A stretch of DNA of 64,000 bases from Bacteriovoracaceae bacterium (GTDB taxonomy: Bacteria; Bdellovibrionota; Bacteriovoracia; Bacteriovoracales; Bacteriovoracaceae), in assembly GCA_947446575.1 (NCBI GenBank), contig CANFHC010000011.1, positions 47,486-111,485 of the forward strand, written 5' to 3'. Each line of letters begins with the position of its first letter. Positions within the stretch are counted from its first letter, which is position 1. The position numbers and the translations under genes are program-made. The notes beneath the pieces are model-generated. The model saw only the letters and a program-made list of their open reading frames with translations. It ran no database searches and was not told the origin of the DNA. Shown here piece after piece: positions 50,441 through 59,737 of this stretch.

Positions 50441-50502
50441 GAGGATGCTCCTTTTTCGGAAGTGAAAATGTGAAAAAATATAGGGAATTGTACAGGGATT
50501 TA

Positions 50503-52218
50503 CTAAGACTTTAAAGAGAGTTCGTAGAGTTTTTTGTACTCACCGCTACTCTCGATTAGCTCTCCATGAGTCCCTTGTTCTACCAGACGTCCCTCCTTCA
50601 TAACAAAGATTTGATCGTATTCTTGAATAGTCGAAAGTCTATGGGCCACGGCAATAACAGTTTTGTTTCCAGCAATGGCCTCTAGTGCTTGCTGCACAAC
50701 TTTTTCAGATTCGTTATCAAGTGCTGAAGTGGCTTCATCAAAGAGCAGAATATCAGTATTTTGTAGGAACGCTCTAGCGATTGTGAGTCTTTGCTGCTGA
50801 CCGCCTGAAAGTTTTGCACCTCGATCCCCAATGACTGTATCAAGTCCTTTTGGTAATCGATCCACAAACTCTGACGCATAAGATACTTCTAGCGCTTTGC
50901 GAATATCAGCATCTGAAAAATGTCCACCGATTGCGAGATTGGCCTTTATAGAATCGTGAAAGAGAAAAATATCTTGTGAGACGAGTCCAAAAAGTTTTCG
51001 AAGTTCACGCAATTTAATTTCATGCAGAGGATGCCCGTCAATGAGAATTTGGCCATGAGCAATTGGGTATAGGCCCAAGAGTAAATTAATTAACGTCGAT
51101 TTTCCTGAGCCAGATAATCCAACAAGGGCAACCTTCTGTCCTTTTTTTATATTCAAACTTAGGTTTTGAATAACGTTGCTTTCTCCATAAGAAAAAGTCA
51201 CGTTATCGACAATAATTTCAGAATGAAAATGTTGAGGTTTATATGATCCAAAATCTTTTTCTTCTTCTAAATGTAAAATATCGTTGATGCGCTCAAGAGC
51301 TGCGATCCCTTGTCCAACTTTTACATTGGCTTGAGAAAACTTTCTAATCGGGTCCATTAAAAGAGCGAGGGCTGCAACGAATTGAATGAAATCCCCAATG
51401 GTCATGCCGTGATATTTAATTCTGAAATAAGCAAAAAGAATAACACCAGAAAAAGCCAAAGCTCCGACTAGCTCAACAAATGGATGAGCTAATTCTTCAA
51501 CCTTACTGGTCTTCATTACATAGTGAAAATAATAATCTTGAGAACGCTTGAATCTCTCCATAACAAACTGTTGGAGATTAAAAGCTTTGGTTACCTTGTG
51601 AGCTGAGAGACCTTCACTTAAATTATGAGTTAACTCTGCTCTACCTTCTTGCACTTCTCTTTGATTAAGTTTTATTTTTTTACCGCTGATTTGGAAAATA
51701 GCTACAAAAAGTGGACCTACTAAAAAAATTACTATTGCTAATTGCCAATCACTCCAAATAGCGACACCCAAATAAACTAAAGCTTTAACCGGCTCTCTCA
51801 CAACATCGATCATTGCGCGAAATGATTGTGCAAATAGTTCAGCATCGTTCAACAAGGTTGAAAGCATGCGACCTTGTTTATTTTGGTTGTAAAAAGCAGT
51901 AGGAAGTTTTTGAAGTTTACTGAAGATTTCATCTCGGACATCACTGTTGATTTTTTCACCAACAAATCTCATCCAAAAAAAATGATAGTATCGAGCAGGG
52001 AAATTGAGGATGCCTAATAAAAGCAATCCGCCTGCTAAAGCAAGAAATTCATTCCAAGAAGCTTTTCCAGTTAAGCCTTGGTCGAAAATGGGTTTAATCA
52101 ATTTAACTTGAGCACCGGAAAGAGCAGCTAAAACAAACGATAATAAAAAAGCACCTAGTGCCATATTTTTATATGGTTTCAGGTAGGGAAACAATTGTTT
52201 AGTCAGTTTGGAATACAT
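50503..52218 (-). CDS. MsbA-like lipid ABC exporter
   Basis: About 571 residues; the ATG at 52218 is preferred over a TTG six codons earlier. Fused membrane domain with about six helices (residues 20-300), then an ATPase domain with Walker [10 protein letters not shown], signature [15 protein letters not shown] and Walker [13 protein letters not shown]. The half-transporter layout, FDQGLTGK and [17 protein letters not shown] segments fit the MsbA family, which flips lipid A core across the inner membrane. Named msbA with caution because related exporters look alike. Confidence 0.88.
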   Translation of the reverse strand: MYSKLTKQLFPYLKPYKNMALGAFLLSFVLAALSGAQVKLIKPIFDQGLTGKASWNEFLALAGGLLLLGILNFPARYYHFFWMRFVGEKINSDVRDEIFSKLQKLPTAFYNQNKQGRMLSTLLNDAELFAQSFRAMIDVVREPVKALVYLGVAIWSDWQLAIVIFLVGPLFVAIFQISGKKIKLNQREVQEGRAELTHNLSEGLSAHKVTKAFNLQQFVMERFKRSQDYYFHYVMKTSKVEELAHPFVELVGALAFSGVILFAYFRIKYHGMTIGDFIQFVAALALLMDPIRKFSQANVKVGQGIAALERINDILHLEEEKDFGSYKPQHFHSEIIVDNVTFSYGESNVIQNLSLNIKKGQKVALVGLSGSGKSTLINLLLGLYPIAHGQILIDGHPLHEIKLRELRKLFGLVSQDIFLFHDSIKANLAIGGHFSDADIRKALEVSYASEFVDRLPKGLDTVIGDRGAKLSGGQQQRLTIARAFLQNTDILLFDEATSALDNESEKVVQQALEAIAGNKTVIAVAHRLSTIQEYDQIFVMKEGRLVEQGTHGELIESSGEYKKLYELSLKS

Positions 52219-52261
52219 GGCAATCAGAATAACCAATTGCGACTAGAAAGTCACTTATTAC

Positions 52262-53053
52262 CTAAAAAATCATGGCTGCCGTTTTAAAATCTTTCTCTTC
52301 AAAGTGAAATTGAAAACAAAAATAGTGAAATAACATTTTGGGCAAAGATTTGTATTCAAGCTTAATAGTTCCAAGCTCGCCATATTTCGTATGAGCGATA
52401 TGACCTATTAGTTCCCACAACTCTCTTCCTGATTGGACAGAATATGCAATTCTCTGATTCATACAGGGAGGACAAGCAAAGCCCCCTTCTTCAGGTATGA
52501 GATACATATCATTAAAACGTTGCAGCTCTTCTCCGCACAAAGTGCAATGTTCTCGTTCTGGAAATACTCCCAAGTGCAGCAGAGTCTTTGTTAAAAAAAT
52601 TACTGCATGCGAGTGAGGATAAAAAGTTTTTGCCTCAAGAGATTTCTCCATATGCACCAAAGCATTACTCAACGTTGTAAAGAGGCCCACCATTTCAGTA
52701 TTTTCTTCATGCACATCATGCAAATTTTCAGTGGGAGAAATTTTATTGATTATTTCTAGAAAAAAGCACGCCATATAAAAAGCGGTGTGATTTAAACGAA
52801 TATGATTGTGATGCCAAATGAGTTGCCATTCTTTGGCGTGGTAAATTTCACTGGTTGTTTTATTGGTCGCAAGTTCCACTGAAAGCATGAAACCTAATTC
52901 AATGATAGATGACTTCTGCTTTTTTCCACCACCTCGTCCGCCGTAAAAAACAACTGAAACTTTTCTTCCAGAACGCAGCAGTAGGTGGGCAATTATATGC
53001 CGTTCATCGTAGGGAATTTTTGAAAGGACGATGCCTTCTATTTTTGTTTGCAT
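52262..53053 (-). CDS. recO: DNA repair protein RecO
   Basis: 263 residues. N-terminal OB fold KIEGIVLSKIPYDERHIIAHLLLRSGRKVSVVFYGGRGGG in sequence is characteristic. A zinc site is visible as CTLCGEEL and FACPPC. RecO loads RecA onto SSB-coated DNA together with RecR. Its ATG directly follows the TAA stop of the antitoxin gene (TAAATG), so recO translation is likely coupled to a toxin-antitoxin pair. Confidence 0.93.
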   Translation of the reverse strand: MQTKIEGIVLSKIPYDERHIIAHLLLRSGRKVSVVFYGGRGGGKKQKSSIIELGFMLSVELATNKTTSEIYHAKEWQLIWHHNHIRLNHTAFYMACFFLEIINKISPTENLHDVHEENTEMVGLFTTLSNALVHMEKSLEAKTFYPHSHAVIFLTKTLLHLGVFPEREHCTLCGEELQRFNDMYLIPEEGGFACPPCMNQRIAYSVQSGRELWELIGHIAHTKYGELGTIKLEYKSLPKMLFHYFCFQFHFEEKDFKTAAMIF

Positions 53054-53365
53054 TTATGCGGCATCATCAAAATGTACTTTTAAATTTAGACCAGATTTTC
53101 TCAATTGATCTTCAATGACATATTTTGCAAATAATTTGTCCGAATGTTTTAATTTTTTAGCGAAATAAACTGCACGTTCTACCGAAATAAACTTTCGTCC
53201 TTTTTCAATATCACATAACTCTTGTTTGCTCACTTTTAACTTCTTAGCCATTTCGACTTGTGTTAATTCTTCTGCTAATCGAAGTGATTTTATTAATTCA
53301 CCAAAAGAAACTGGCCCAAGTAATTCTTCTAAGACAATTCTTGCATCTCTATATTTTGTAGTCAT
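53054..53365 (-). CDS. Xre-family antitoxin
   Basis: 103 residues with an HTH_3 domain at about 33-70 (LTQVEMAKKLKVSKQELCDIEKG). The C-terminal about 30 residues could wrap the toxin. It overlaps the toxin gene by 17 bases and its stop touches the recO start. Toxin-first order and Xre type resemble HigBA. It probably represses its operon through the GTACAC-N7-GTGTAC site. Confidence 0.85.
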   Translation of the reverse strand: MTTKYRDARIVLEELLGPVSFGELIKSLRLAEELTQVEMAKKLKVSKQELCDIEKGRKFISVERAVYFAKKLKHSDKLFAKYVIEDQLRKSGLNLKVHFDDAA

Positions 53366-53636
53366 GCTTATTTACCTCAATTACTTTAACGATTATTATT
53401 TCTTCATCTTCTAAATGATAAATAACTCTGTATGACTTATTCAATGAAGATGATCTTTTACCTATCAATTTTCCCTTGAGATTATGATCTCTGTAACCTG
53501 GTACTTTTTTCATTTCAGCATAACCTTGCTCTTCAATTAGCCTAACCCACTCTTCAAATATGACAAGAATATGTCTCGGTAATTTTCTTAATCCCTTTTC
53601 TGCTTTTTCTTCAATAAAAACACGTGAATAACTCAA
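53349..53636 (-). CDS. RelE/ParE-superfamily toxin
   Basis: About 95 residues. The helix EEKAEKGLRKLPRHILVIFEEWVRLIEE is followed by the LKGKLIGKRSSSLNKSYRVIYHLEDEEIIIVKVIEV beta-sheet pattern typical of RelE/HigB toxins, with Arg in the KSYRVIY strand. Known members cleave mRNA on the ribosome or poison gyrase. I choose a TTG start at 53636 because GAGG lies seven bases upstream and it gives the family-like N-terminus MSYSRVF; a GTG at 53648 is the alternative. Confidence 0.82.
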   Translation of the reverse strand: MSYSRVFIEEKAEKGLRKLPRHILVIFEEWVRLIEEQGYAEMKKVPGYRDHNLKGKLIGKRSSSLNKSYRVIYHLEDEEIIIVKVIEVNKHDYKI

Positions 53637-53649
53637 AGCACACCTCACA

Positions 53650-53668
53650 GTACACCAATTAAGTGTAC
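53650..53668 (-). promoter_or_regulatory. candidate operator of the toxin-antitoxin operon
   Basis: GTACAC-N7-GTGTAC, perfect 6-base arms, 14-32 bases before the toxin TTG start and between it and the helicase stop. This is the expected place and size for autoregulation by an Xre antitoxin. Confidence 0.55.
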
Positions 53669-53695
53669 CTGTCTATCAGGCACATTTATATTAAA

Positions 53696-54712
53696 TTAAA
53701 GTCCAATAAAATCAGACAAATAATTCCCTAATGTATTTTGCAAAATCTGCTTCTTACTCGAATGAAACTGATCAAATGTATAAACTTCGTAGTCACTCCC
53801 CTGCCTTCCACCTCGACCAATCATCTGCAACCAAAAATCATAATTTTTAACTTCATAATTAATGAATATTTTTTTTATTTCTGGAAGATTAACTCCATGA
53901 CTTAGGGTCGTAGTGGAAAATATACAATCGATGTGGCCCTTACTTTCTTCTAATTGAGAAAGAAAAGTTTCAACTTCACCGCCAACACATCCTAAACTTC
54001 TCAATCCCATTCGCTTCGCTCGCATAACAAGCTCATCAACTTCAGAACGAAAAGAGCAAAAAATTAAATACACATGTTGCGGCTCTTTTTGTCTGAGTTC
54101 TCGCCAAACACACCGATTAAATAGTTCAGGTTTCATAGGATGGTAGTAGTGAATCTTTTTAGGTTCACGATGCAATTGATGGTTGCCATAGTCGATATGA
54201 AACCAAATGTCGTTGTGGTAAACCAAATCTTCTCTTAAGTGACTCAATAACTCCGCACTCATTGTGGCCGTTATTCCAAGTACAGGCGCTTGTGTATCTA
54301 AGATAGCAAGAAAACGATCATGTAAAATTGGTCGAAAACTCTCTCCCCAATGATAAAAGAGGTGAAACTCATCCAAGATAAACAGGATTTTTTCATTTTG
54401 AAGAAAACAGGCTTCTAAAAAATCTTCAGATAAAAGCTCCATTGTCGTAACTAAAAATCCTTTTCTTGCCTGAAGAAAATTAGTCATCGTCTCCTCTAGC
54501 CCTTTTTCGCCTCCGGCAATAAAAATATTTTTTTCAGCTTGAGATAGTTTGGAATACACTTCGTTGGCCAGTGCTCTAAGAGGTGAAACAAATATGACTT
54601 TATGTCCGTTTTCTCGATAATATTCGACAACCAAGCGAGTCTTTCCTGCAGCTACGGGAGCTGTCAAAAGTGTAAAATGTGAAGGGAGAAATAGTTCTTC
54701 TATTAATTTCAT
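53696..54712 (-). CDS. compact SF2 DExH-box helicase
   Basis: 338 residues with only the two-domain helicase core. Motif I is APVAAGKTR, Ia VSPLRALANE, II LDEFH (a DEFH box), III TATMS, IV-like VYLIFCSFRSE, V STTTLSHGVNLP and VI QMIGRGGRQG. All catalytic motifs are present, so it should be an active nucleic-acid-dependent ATPase. It lacks the accessory domains of RecG, RecQ or Ski2 families, so I cannot place it further. It is followed by the toxin-antitoxin pair. Confidence 0.82.
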   Translation of the reverse strand: MKLIEELFLPSHFTLLTAPVAAGKTRLVVEYYRENGHKVIFVSPLRALANEVYSKLSQAEKNIFIAGGEKGLEETMTNFLQARKGFLVTTMELLSEDFLEACFLQNEKILFILDEFHLFYHWGESFRPILHDRFLAILDTQAPVLGITATMSAELLSHLREDLVYHNDIWFHIDYGNHQLHREPKKIHYYHPMKPELFNRCVWRELRQKEPQHVYLIFCSFRSEVDELVMRAKRMGLRSLGCVGGEVETFLSQLEESKGHIDCIFSTTTLSHGVNLPEIKKIFINYEVKNYDFWLQMIGRGGRQGSDYEVYTFDQFHSSKKQILQNTLGNYLSDFIGL

Positions 54713-54812
54713 GACTTCTCACTTTCAATCTCTCTAGGTATTAGAAAAAACTAAGTTGTTATTTTTGCAAGCCTCTCTTGACGAAAATGTCCACTAATGA
54801 GACTTAGAGTTC

Positions 54813-55514
54813 ATGAATTCATTAATCCTAAAAGACAACTCAGGCGTAATCACTGATCTTCATGTGCTGGGCCATATTCATACAACACTGAAACTTTCAG
54901 TTGGGGACTCTGTTAAGTGCACAGTTTTGAATTCTGGAAATACTGTCGGTATCGTTAGTGAATTAAATCAACATGCTTGTCATTTAAAATTGGCAGAGAT
55001 CACACCTGGAACACCTCAATGGTTTGACCTAGTCGTAGGCCTTTCTCGTCCACAAACGTCAAAAAAAATCTTGGAGCACGCCACCACTTTTGGAGCGCGT
55101 AGTATTCATTTTTTTAAAGCGGAACTAACGGAGAAAAGTTATCTTGATTCAAAAATTTTTGAAGAAAATGCCTATGAAGAATTTCTCTTGGCAGGACTTT
55201 CTCAAGCGGCAATTTACACAGATTTGCCAAAATTTAAATTAGATAAATATAGTCCAGCAGAGCAGTACAAAGATATTCCACAAAAATTTATCTTAGACTT
55301 AAAGGCCGAGAAAAGTTTTTTGGATACAAAGATTGACTGGAGTCACCCAGTAACTCTGGCCGTAGGCCCAGAGCGTGGTTGGACGCCATCGGATATAGAA
55401 CGATTCCATAATGCTGGTTTTACGAGTGTGAAAATTTCGTCTAGCATTCTTCGAGTCGAACATGCTGTATATTCTGCAATTTCTCAGCTAGAATTATTGA
55501 GAAATCGCTATTAA
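54813..55514 (+). CDS. rsmE: 16S rRNA m3U1498 methyltransferase RsmE
   Basis: 233 residues of the SPOUT class. The knot motifs are VTLAVGPERGWTPSDIERF and ISSSILRVEHAVYSAISQLE; an N-terminal PUA-like part precedes them. It methylates U1498 of 16S rRNA using SAM. Length is normal. A 100-base gap separates it from the divergent helicase gene. It is followed after 14 bases by the NifU-like gene. Confidence 0.93.
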   Translation: MNSLILKDNSGVITDLHVLGHIHTTLKLSVGDSVKCTVLNSGNTVGIVSELNQHACHLKLAEITPGTPQWFDLVVGLSRPQTSKKILEHATTFGARSIHFFKAELTEKSYLDSKIFEENAYEEFLLAGLSQAAIYTDLPKFKLDKYSPAEQYKDIPQKFILDLKAEKSFLDTKIDWSHPVTLAVGPERGWTPSDIERFHNAGFTSVKISSSILRVEHAVYSAISQLELLRNRY

Positions 55515-55528
55515 AACCTGAGGTAAAT

Positions 55529-55783
55529 GTGCTTAAAAAACTAGAAGTTTTATTTGATGAACAAGTCCGCCCAGCTCTGGCAGCTCACGGTGGAAATGTC
55601 GAAATAATCGATATTGATAATGATAGACTTTTTGTAAAATTAAGTGGTGGATGCCAAGGATGCTCAAGCTCCAAAGCGACGCTCAAAGATGGTATTCAAA
55701 CTCTCGTAAAACAAAATTTTCCAATGATAACTGAAGTTGTCGATCTAACTGATCATGTTAGTGGCGAAAATCCATACATGTAG
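55529..55783 (+). CDS. NifU C-terminal-domain Fe-S scaffold protein
   Basis: 84 residues made up of one NifU_C (Nfu) domain: RPALAAHGGNVEIIDID and SGGCQGCSSSKATLKDGI, with Cys42-x-x-Cys45 as the cluster site. Such proteins carry [4Fe-4S] clusters to target enzymes. GTG start with GAGG five bases upstream; an overlapping ATG is out of frame. No other Fe-S assembly genes are nearby. Confidence 0.92.
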   Translation: MLKKLEVLFDEQVRPALAAHGGNVEIIDIDNDRLFVKLSGGCQGCSSSKATLKDGIQTLVKQNFPMITEVVDLTDHVSGENPYM

Positions 55784-55794
55784 TCTGATAATCT

Positions 55795-56811
55795 TTATAA
55801 ATCTTTTTCAATTTCAAGAAAGACTTGATCCGTTGTAAAAGAAGTTAAGCATTGCATATTTTCAATCATTAAATCACATACGCTCAATCCACAGTAGTGA
55901 TGAGTGCGAGTTCGGCAGGCGAGTCCTTCACGATAAAAATAAGGATGTCTGTTTTTGTTATAGGGGTGCCACTCATTAACTGGCTCTGGTCCAAAAAAAG
56001 TGTACGATTTAATCCCTACTGCGACGGCCAGATGTTTTAATCCCGTATCATTGCCAATATAAAATTTCGATTTCAAAAAAGCCGCTGGTAGTTCTTCAAG
56101 TGGCCACTCAACAATTTTAGTATTAATTGGTAAATTTCCAGCTAGTAATTCATCTTTTATTTTTTTATCCTCAGTACTTTTAGAAAGAGGGATAACTATA
56201 TTTACATGAGGGTATTTTTCAGAAATTTTTCGAGCGAGCTCAATATAATTTTGCAGGGGCCACATTTTTGTTTTTCTTGTGGCAACGACTCCGAATATGA
56301 CCTGCTGCTGCTGTAATGTTTTTTTAGTCAAAGTGATTTTAGGTTCATAATCTAAAAATGATGGGACTTCATTTTTTCCATAAAAAGAATAAAGACCATC
56401 TAAGTCTCTTTGAATGAGTTCTTTTATTACACCTTGATCTAGTACCTGGGTATTGGATTTTAAGTGATGATTATGAAATGTGTAGGGAATATTTTTCATT
56501 ATACTGAATATTGTAAAAACTTTGTGACCCCGTCCAGACTGATGCATTTCATGAATAGCATCAACTTTCAAATTAATCAGTTCCGTATAGAGATCAAATA
56601 TATCGCTCAGTTTTTTAAGTTTTAAGGGATAAATAATATCGGCAGCGGTCTCAATATTTTTATAAAGCGGAGCAATCCACTCTGGAACCGCATAAATAAT
56701 AATACACTCTGGATAGAGTGCGCGCAAATACTGCACACTCGCTAGCCCCATCAGGGAGTCGCCCAGTGCTCTATTTTTGACTAAAAAGAAAACAGGTTTT
56801 TTGCCAATCAT
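55795..56811 (-). CDS. glycosyltransferase family 9 (heptosyltransferase-like)
   Basis: 338 residues. N-terminal RALGDSLMGLASVQYLRALYP and C-terminal FYIGNDTGLKHLAVAVGIKSYTFFGPEP are the GT9 hallmarks (compare WaaC/WaaF: NDTGLMHLA). It probably adds heptose or a related sugar to lipopolysaccharide core in the cytoplasm. Cys residues near the C-terminus (CRTRTHHYCGLSVCDL) are common in the family. It lies in an envelope glycan region. Divergent from the next gene by 27 bases. Confidence 0.9.
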   Translation of the reverse strand: MIGKKPVFFLVKNRALGDSLMGLASVQYLRALYPECIIIYAVPEWIAPLYKNIETAADIIYPLKLKKLSDIFDLYTELINLKVDAIHEMHQSGRGHKVFTIFSIMKNIPYTFHNHHLKSNTQVLDQGVIKELIQRDLDGLYSFYGKNEVPSFLDYEPKITLTKKTLQQQQVIFGVVATRKTKMWPLQNYIELARKISEKYPHVNIVIPLSKSTEDKKIKDELLAGNLPINTKIVEWPLEELPAAFLKSKFYIGNDTGLKHLAVAVGIKSYTFFGPEPVNEWHPYNKNRHPYFYREGLACRTRTHHYCGLSVCDLMIENMQCLTSFTTDQVFLEIEKDL

Positions 56812-56838
56812 ATATTTATGAAATATTATAACACATAA

Positions 56839-57600
56839 ATGACCAAACTAACTGTTGCAATAATTACATTTAACGAAGAAAAAAACATTGAAAGATGTCT
56901 TCAGTCTGTAAAGGAAATCGCTGATGAGATTTTAGTCGTTGACTCGTTTTCTACCGATAAAACAGAAGAAATTTGTCAAAACTATAATGTGCGTTTTATA
57001 AAAAATCCTTTTAAGGGACATATTGAACAGAAAAATTTTGCCCTAGTACATTCATCTCATGACTACGTACTATCGTTGGATGCCGATGAGGCACTTTCTA
57101 AAGATTTATTAGCAGAAATCAAGCGCATCAAACTAGACTTTCAGCTCGAAGGTTACCGATTTCATCGCCTTACCAACTATAGCGGCCACTGGGTTAGACA
57201 CTGTGGTTGGTATCCGGATACTAAACTTAGGTTAGTGAAAAAAGAAAGTGCATCGTGGAGAGGAACAAATCCTCACGACATTTTAGAAATGAATCACAAT
57301 CAAGATGTAGGATTTTTGCACGGAGATCTACTACATTACTCATATGAGTCAATTGCATCACATGTAATTCAAACTGATAAGTTTACGACTATTGCCGCAA
57401 AGGCAGCTTTCAATCAAGGCAAACGATCTAGCTTGTTTAAAATTTTCACTAGACCTATGTTAAAATTCTTACGTGATTATTTTTTCAAAAGGGGATTTCT
57501 TGATGGTCGCTACGGTATCATTATTTGCTCCATCAATTCATTATCGGCCATGCTGAAATACTCTAAACTCTACGATCTTCAAACTGGCAAAAAAATATGA
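56839..57600 (+). CDS. glycosyltransferase family 2, WaaE/KdtX-like (copy 1)
   Basis: 253 residues. GT-A fold motifs are AIITFNEEKNIERCLQSV, ILVVDSFSTDKTEEI and LSLDADEALS (the DxD nucleotide-sugar site). HWVRHCGWYPDTKLRLVKK is characteristic of LPS core beta-1,4-glucosyltransferase relatives. It has a close paralogue of almost the same length at 62071-62826. It overlaps the start of the next glycosyltransferase by 4 bases (ATGA). Confidence 0.92.
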   Translation: MTKLTVAIITFNEEKNIERCLQSVKEIADEILVVDSFSTDKTEEICQNYNVRFIKNPFKGHIEQKNFALVHSSHDYVLSLDADEALSKDLLAEIKRIKLDFQLEGYRFHRLTNYSGHWVRHCGWYPDTKLRLVKKESASWRGTNPHDILEMNHNQDVGFLHGDLLHYSYESIASHVIQTDKFTTIAAKAAFNQGKRSSLFKIFTRPMLKFLRDYFFKRGFLDGRYGIIICSINSLSAMLKYSKLYDLQTGKKI

Positions 57601-58568
57601 AAATTGTTTTTCAACATGCGAGCCCTTTACCTGTTGTAGGTTACGGTGGCATCGAGCGAATTCTTTTTTGGCACATGTTAGAACTCGCCCGCCTGGGACA
57701 TAAAATAGTTCTCATTGGTCACCCTGATTCTCGCGTAGACAAATTTGGAATTCAGCTCATTGCTTGCCAGGATGGCAATCCAGCTGTTTGGCAATCTCTC
57801 GTTCCATCTGACGCTGACATCATCCATCTAAGTTACAATTACAAGGTTCCAGGAACCATTCCAACGATCACTACCGTCCATGGCAATGGACAAGTCGGTG
57901 AAGTATTTTATAAAAATTCAGTTTTTGTTTCAAAAAAGCACGCTGAAATTCACGGGTCCGATCAATTCGTTCATAACGCAATTGATTTTACTGAATATCC
58001 ATTTGTGTATTCTGAAAAAAAATGGAATCAATTTTTATTTCTGGCTAAAGCTTCGTGGCGAGTTAAAAATCTTGCCCATGCAGTTCGTGTTTGCCGGGCC
58101 AATAGAAAACATCTGCACGTCGCCGGTGGCAAGTGGTGGGGACTCTCTCGCTATATTCATAATCACGGCATTGTTGGTGGAGTAGAAAAACTAGAAATCA
58201 TTCGCTCTTGTGACGTCATGCTTTTTCCTGTTCGTTGGCACGAACCATTTGGAATTGCCGTTATCGAGGCGATGAGCCAGGGTTTAGCTGTCATCGGTTC
58301 GAGCTATGGAAGTCTGCCTGAATTAATTGCTCCCGAGGTAGGTTTCATCGTGAAAAACATTGAAGAATTAAATGAAAAAGTAAAAAACCCTGGAAAGACT
58401 TTTGATCCGTTCGTCATTAGAAAATATGCTGAAGATAATTTTTCAATAAAAAAGCATGCTCAAAGTTATTTAGCTCTTTATGAAAGAGTTATCGCTGGTG
58501 AGGAACTAAATCACCAAGGGCCTACATATAAATTCACACAAAGAGCTGAAGAGTTACTTCCCTTTTGA
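57597..58568 (+). CDS. glycosyltransferase family 4
   Basis: 323 residues. GT-B fold with GYGGIERILFWHMLELARLGH near the N-terminus and the donor-site E(x7)E block HEPFGIAVIEAMSQGLAVIGSSYGSLPELI near the C-terminus. It transfers a sugar from a nucleotide donor, probably in envelope polysaccharide synthesis. Overlapping start with the upstream GT2 gene shows co-translation. A 22-residue polar tail follows the fold. Confidence 0.92.
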   Translation: MKIVFQHASPLPVVGYGGIERILFWHMLELARLGHKIVLIGHPDSRVDKFGIQLIACQDGNPAVWQSLVPSDADIIHLSYNYKVPGTIPTITTVHGNGQVGEVFYKNSVFVSKKHAEIHGSDQFVHNAIDFTEYPFVYSEKKWNQFLFLAKASWRVKNLAHAVRVCRANRKHLHVAGGKWWGLSRYIHNHGIVGGVEKLEIIRSCDVMLFPVRWHEPFGIAVIEAMSQGLAVIGSSYGSLPELIAPEVGFIVKNIEELNEKVKNPGKTFDPFVIRKYAEDNFSIKKHAQSYLALYERVIAGEELNHQGPTYKFTQRAEELLPF

Positions 58569-58949
58569 TTAAGGCTTAGTAGGTACTATTTTTTCGAGTG
58601 TAATTTTTAATGAAAAAAGAGTAGCTCCATTAGGTGCATGATCTACTAATGAGAAGCTCTTTCCTACTTTATAAGTTCCAAGTGATCCACCCTGCATAGT
58701 CTTGTGACCAACTTTATTTACATCATAAGATTCACTTTCAATGGTTGCTTCATCTTTAGTTATATTGGTAAGAGTTAGAACATAACTTTTTTTGGTGTAA
58801 TTAATGACTTCTCTTTTATTTAAAAAAATATGTTGCTTCGTTACTATCGGAGCTTTTTTTCCTTCTTGATAATCCGTCTGCAAATAAAGATTCGCAAAAC
58901 TGTTTAGAGCAAAAATTAGTGAAAAGAATAAAGTTAAAATTTTCATCAT
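58569..58949 (-). CDS. small exported protein of unknown function
   Basis: 126 residues with a signal peptide ending about FALNSFA. The mature part is beta-rich (for example YTKKSYVLTLTNITKDEATIES) without Cys or recognisable motifs. It overlaps the nitrilase gene by 4 bases, so the two are co-transcribed. No function assigned. Its stop abuts the stop of the converging GT4 gene. Confidence 0.75.
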   Translation of the reverse strand: MMKILTLFFSLIFALNSFANLYLQTDYQEGKKAPIVTKQHIFLNKREVINYTKKSYVLTLTNITKDEATIESESYDVNKVGHKTMQGGSLGTYKVGKSFSLVDHAPNGATLFSLKITLEKIVPTKP

Positions 58950-59722
58950 CTGTTCATTAAGACGGACTGACGAATGAGATCCACTTTGGAAAAATCCAAG
59001 TTTACCACTCCGACCTTCTCTCCTTCTTCTAAATCAAGAATTATATCTCCCCACGGATCGACTACAATTGAGTGACCATAGGTTTGAATTTTTTCATTAT
59101 GATGTCCCCACTGAGCAGCAGCGACTACGAAGCATTGATTTTCGATTGCGCGTGCACGAAGTAAGGTATGCCAGTGTGCTTTTCCCGTCGGTACTGTAAA
59201 GGCTGCTGGGTAAGTTAACACTTCCGCCCCATTCATTCGGTAATGCAAACCGAGTTCTGAAAAGCGCATATCAAAACAAATACCGAGACCAATTTTTCTT
59301 GAATCAAGTTCAACAATTTTATAATCGGATCCAGCGGTATAATTTTTTGCTTCTGAAATTTTCTTATTAGGCAGATCACAGGCAAAAAGATTAATTTTAT
59401 CATAGTGGCCCAAGTCATTTCCATGCTTATCAAAGTTATAAGCACGGTTCACCACTTTGCCGTCTTTTAATGCTGCTGCTGATCCACCAATGAGTGCCAT
59501 TTGGAAATCAGTTGCGAGTTTCCTTATTTCATTAAAGTGCTCGTTTCCTTCTTCAACCAAATAAGGCGTTGGTGTAATCCCATCACTCATTGAATAAAAA
59601 ACTTCTGGTAGAAAAGCTGCCTCTGCACCTTGAGTTCTTGCTTCTTCTAACAAACCTTTTATGGTTTGAAGATTTTTTTTGTAATCAAGAACAGACGTAA
59701 GTTGAAGGACTGCTATTCTCAT
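58946..59722 (-). CDS. carbon-nitrogen hydrolase (nitrilase superfamily, Nit-like)
   Basis: 258 residues. Catalytic triad Glu40 (FLPEVF), Lys109 (GHYDKINLF) and Cys149 (GLGICFDMRFSEL) is complete, and FTVPTGKAHWHTLLRARAIENQCF is typical of the Nit1/Nit2 branch, which hydrolyses damaged amides such as deaminated glutathione or 2-oxo acid amides. Cytoplasmic. Its 3' end overlaps the small exported protein gene. It follows ugd by 15 bases. Confidence 0.9.
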   Translation of the reverse strand: MRIAVLQLTSVLDYKKNLQTIKGLLEEARTQGAEAAFLPEVFYSMSDGITPTPYLVEEGNEHFNEIRKLATDFQMALIGGSAAALKDGKVVNRAYNFDKHGNDLGHYDKINLFACDLPNKKISEAKNYTAGSDYKIVELDSRKIGLGICFDMRFSELGLHYRMNGAEVLTYPAAFTVPTGKAHWHTLLRARAIENQCFVVAAAQWGHHNEKIQTYGHSIVVDPWGDIILDLEEGEKVGVVNLDFSKVDLIRQSVLMNR

Positions 59723-59737
59723 TTTTCTTCTCCCAAA

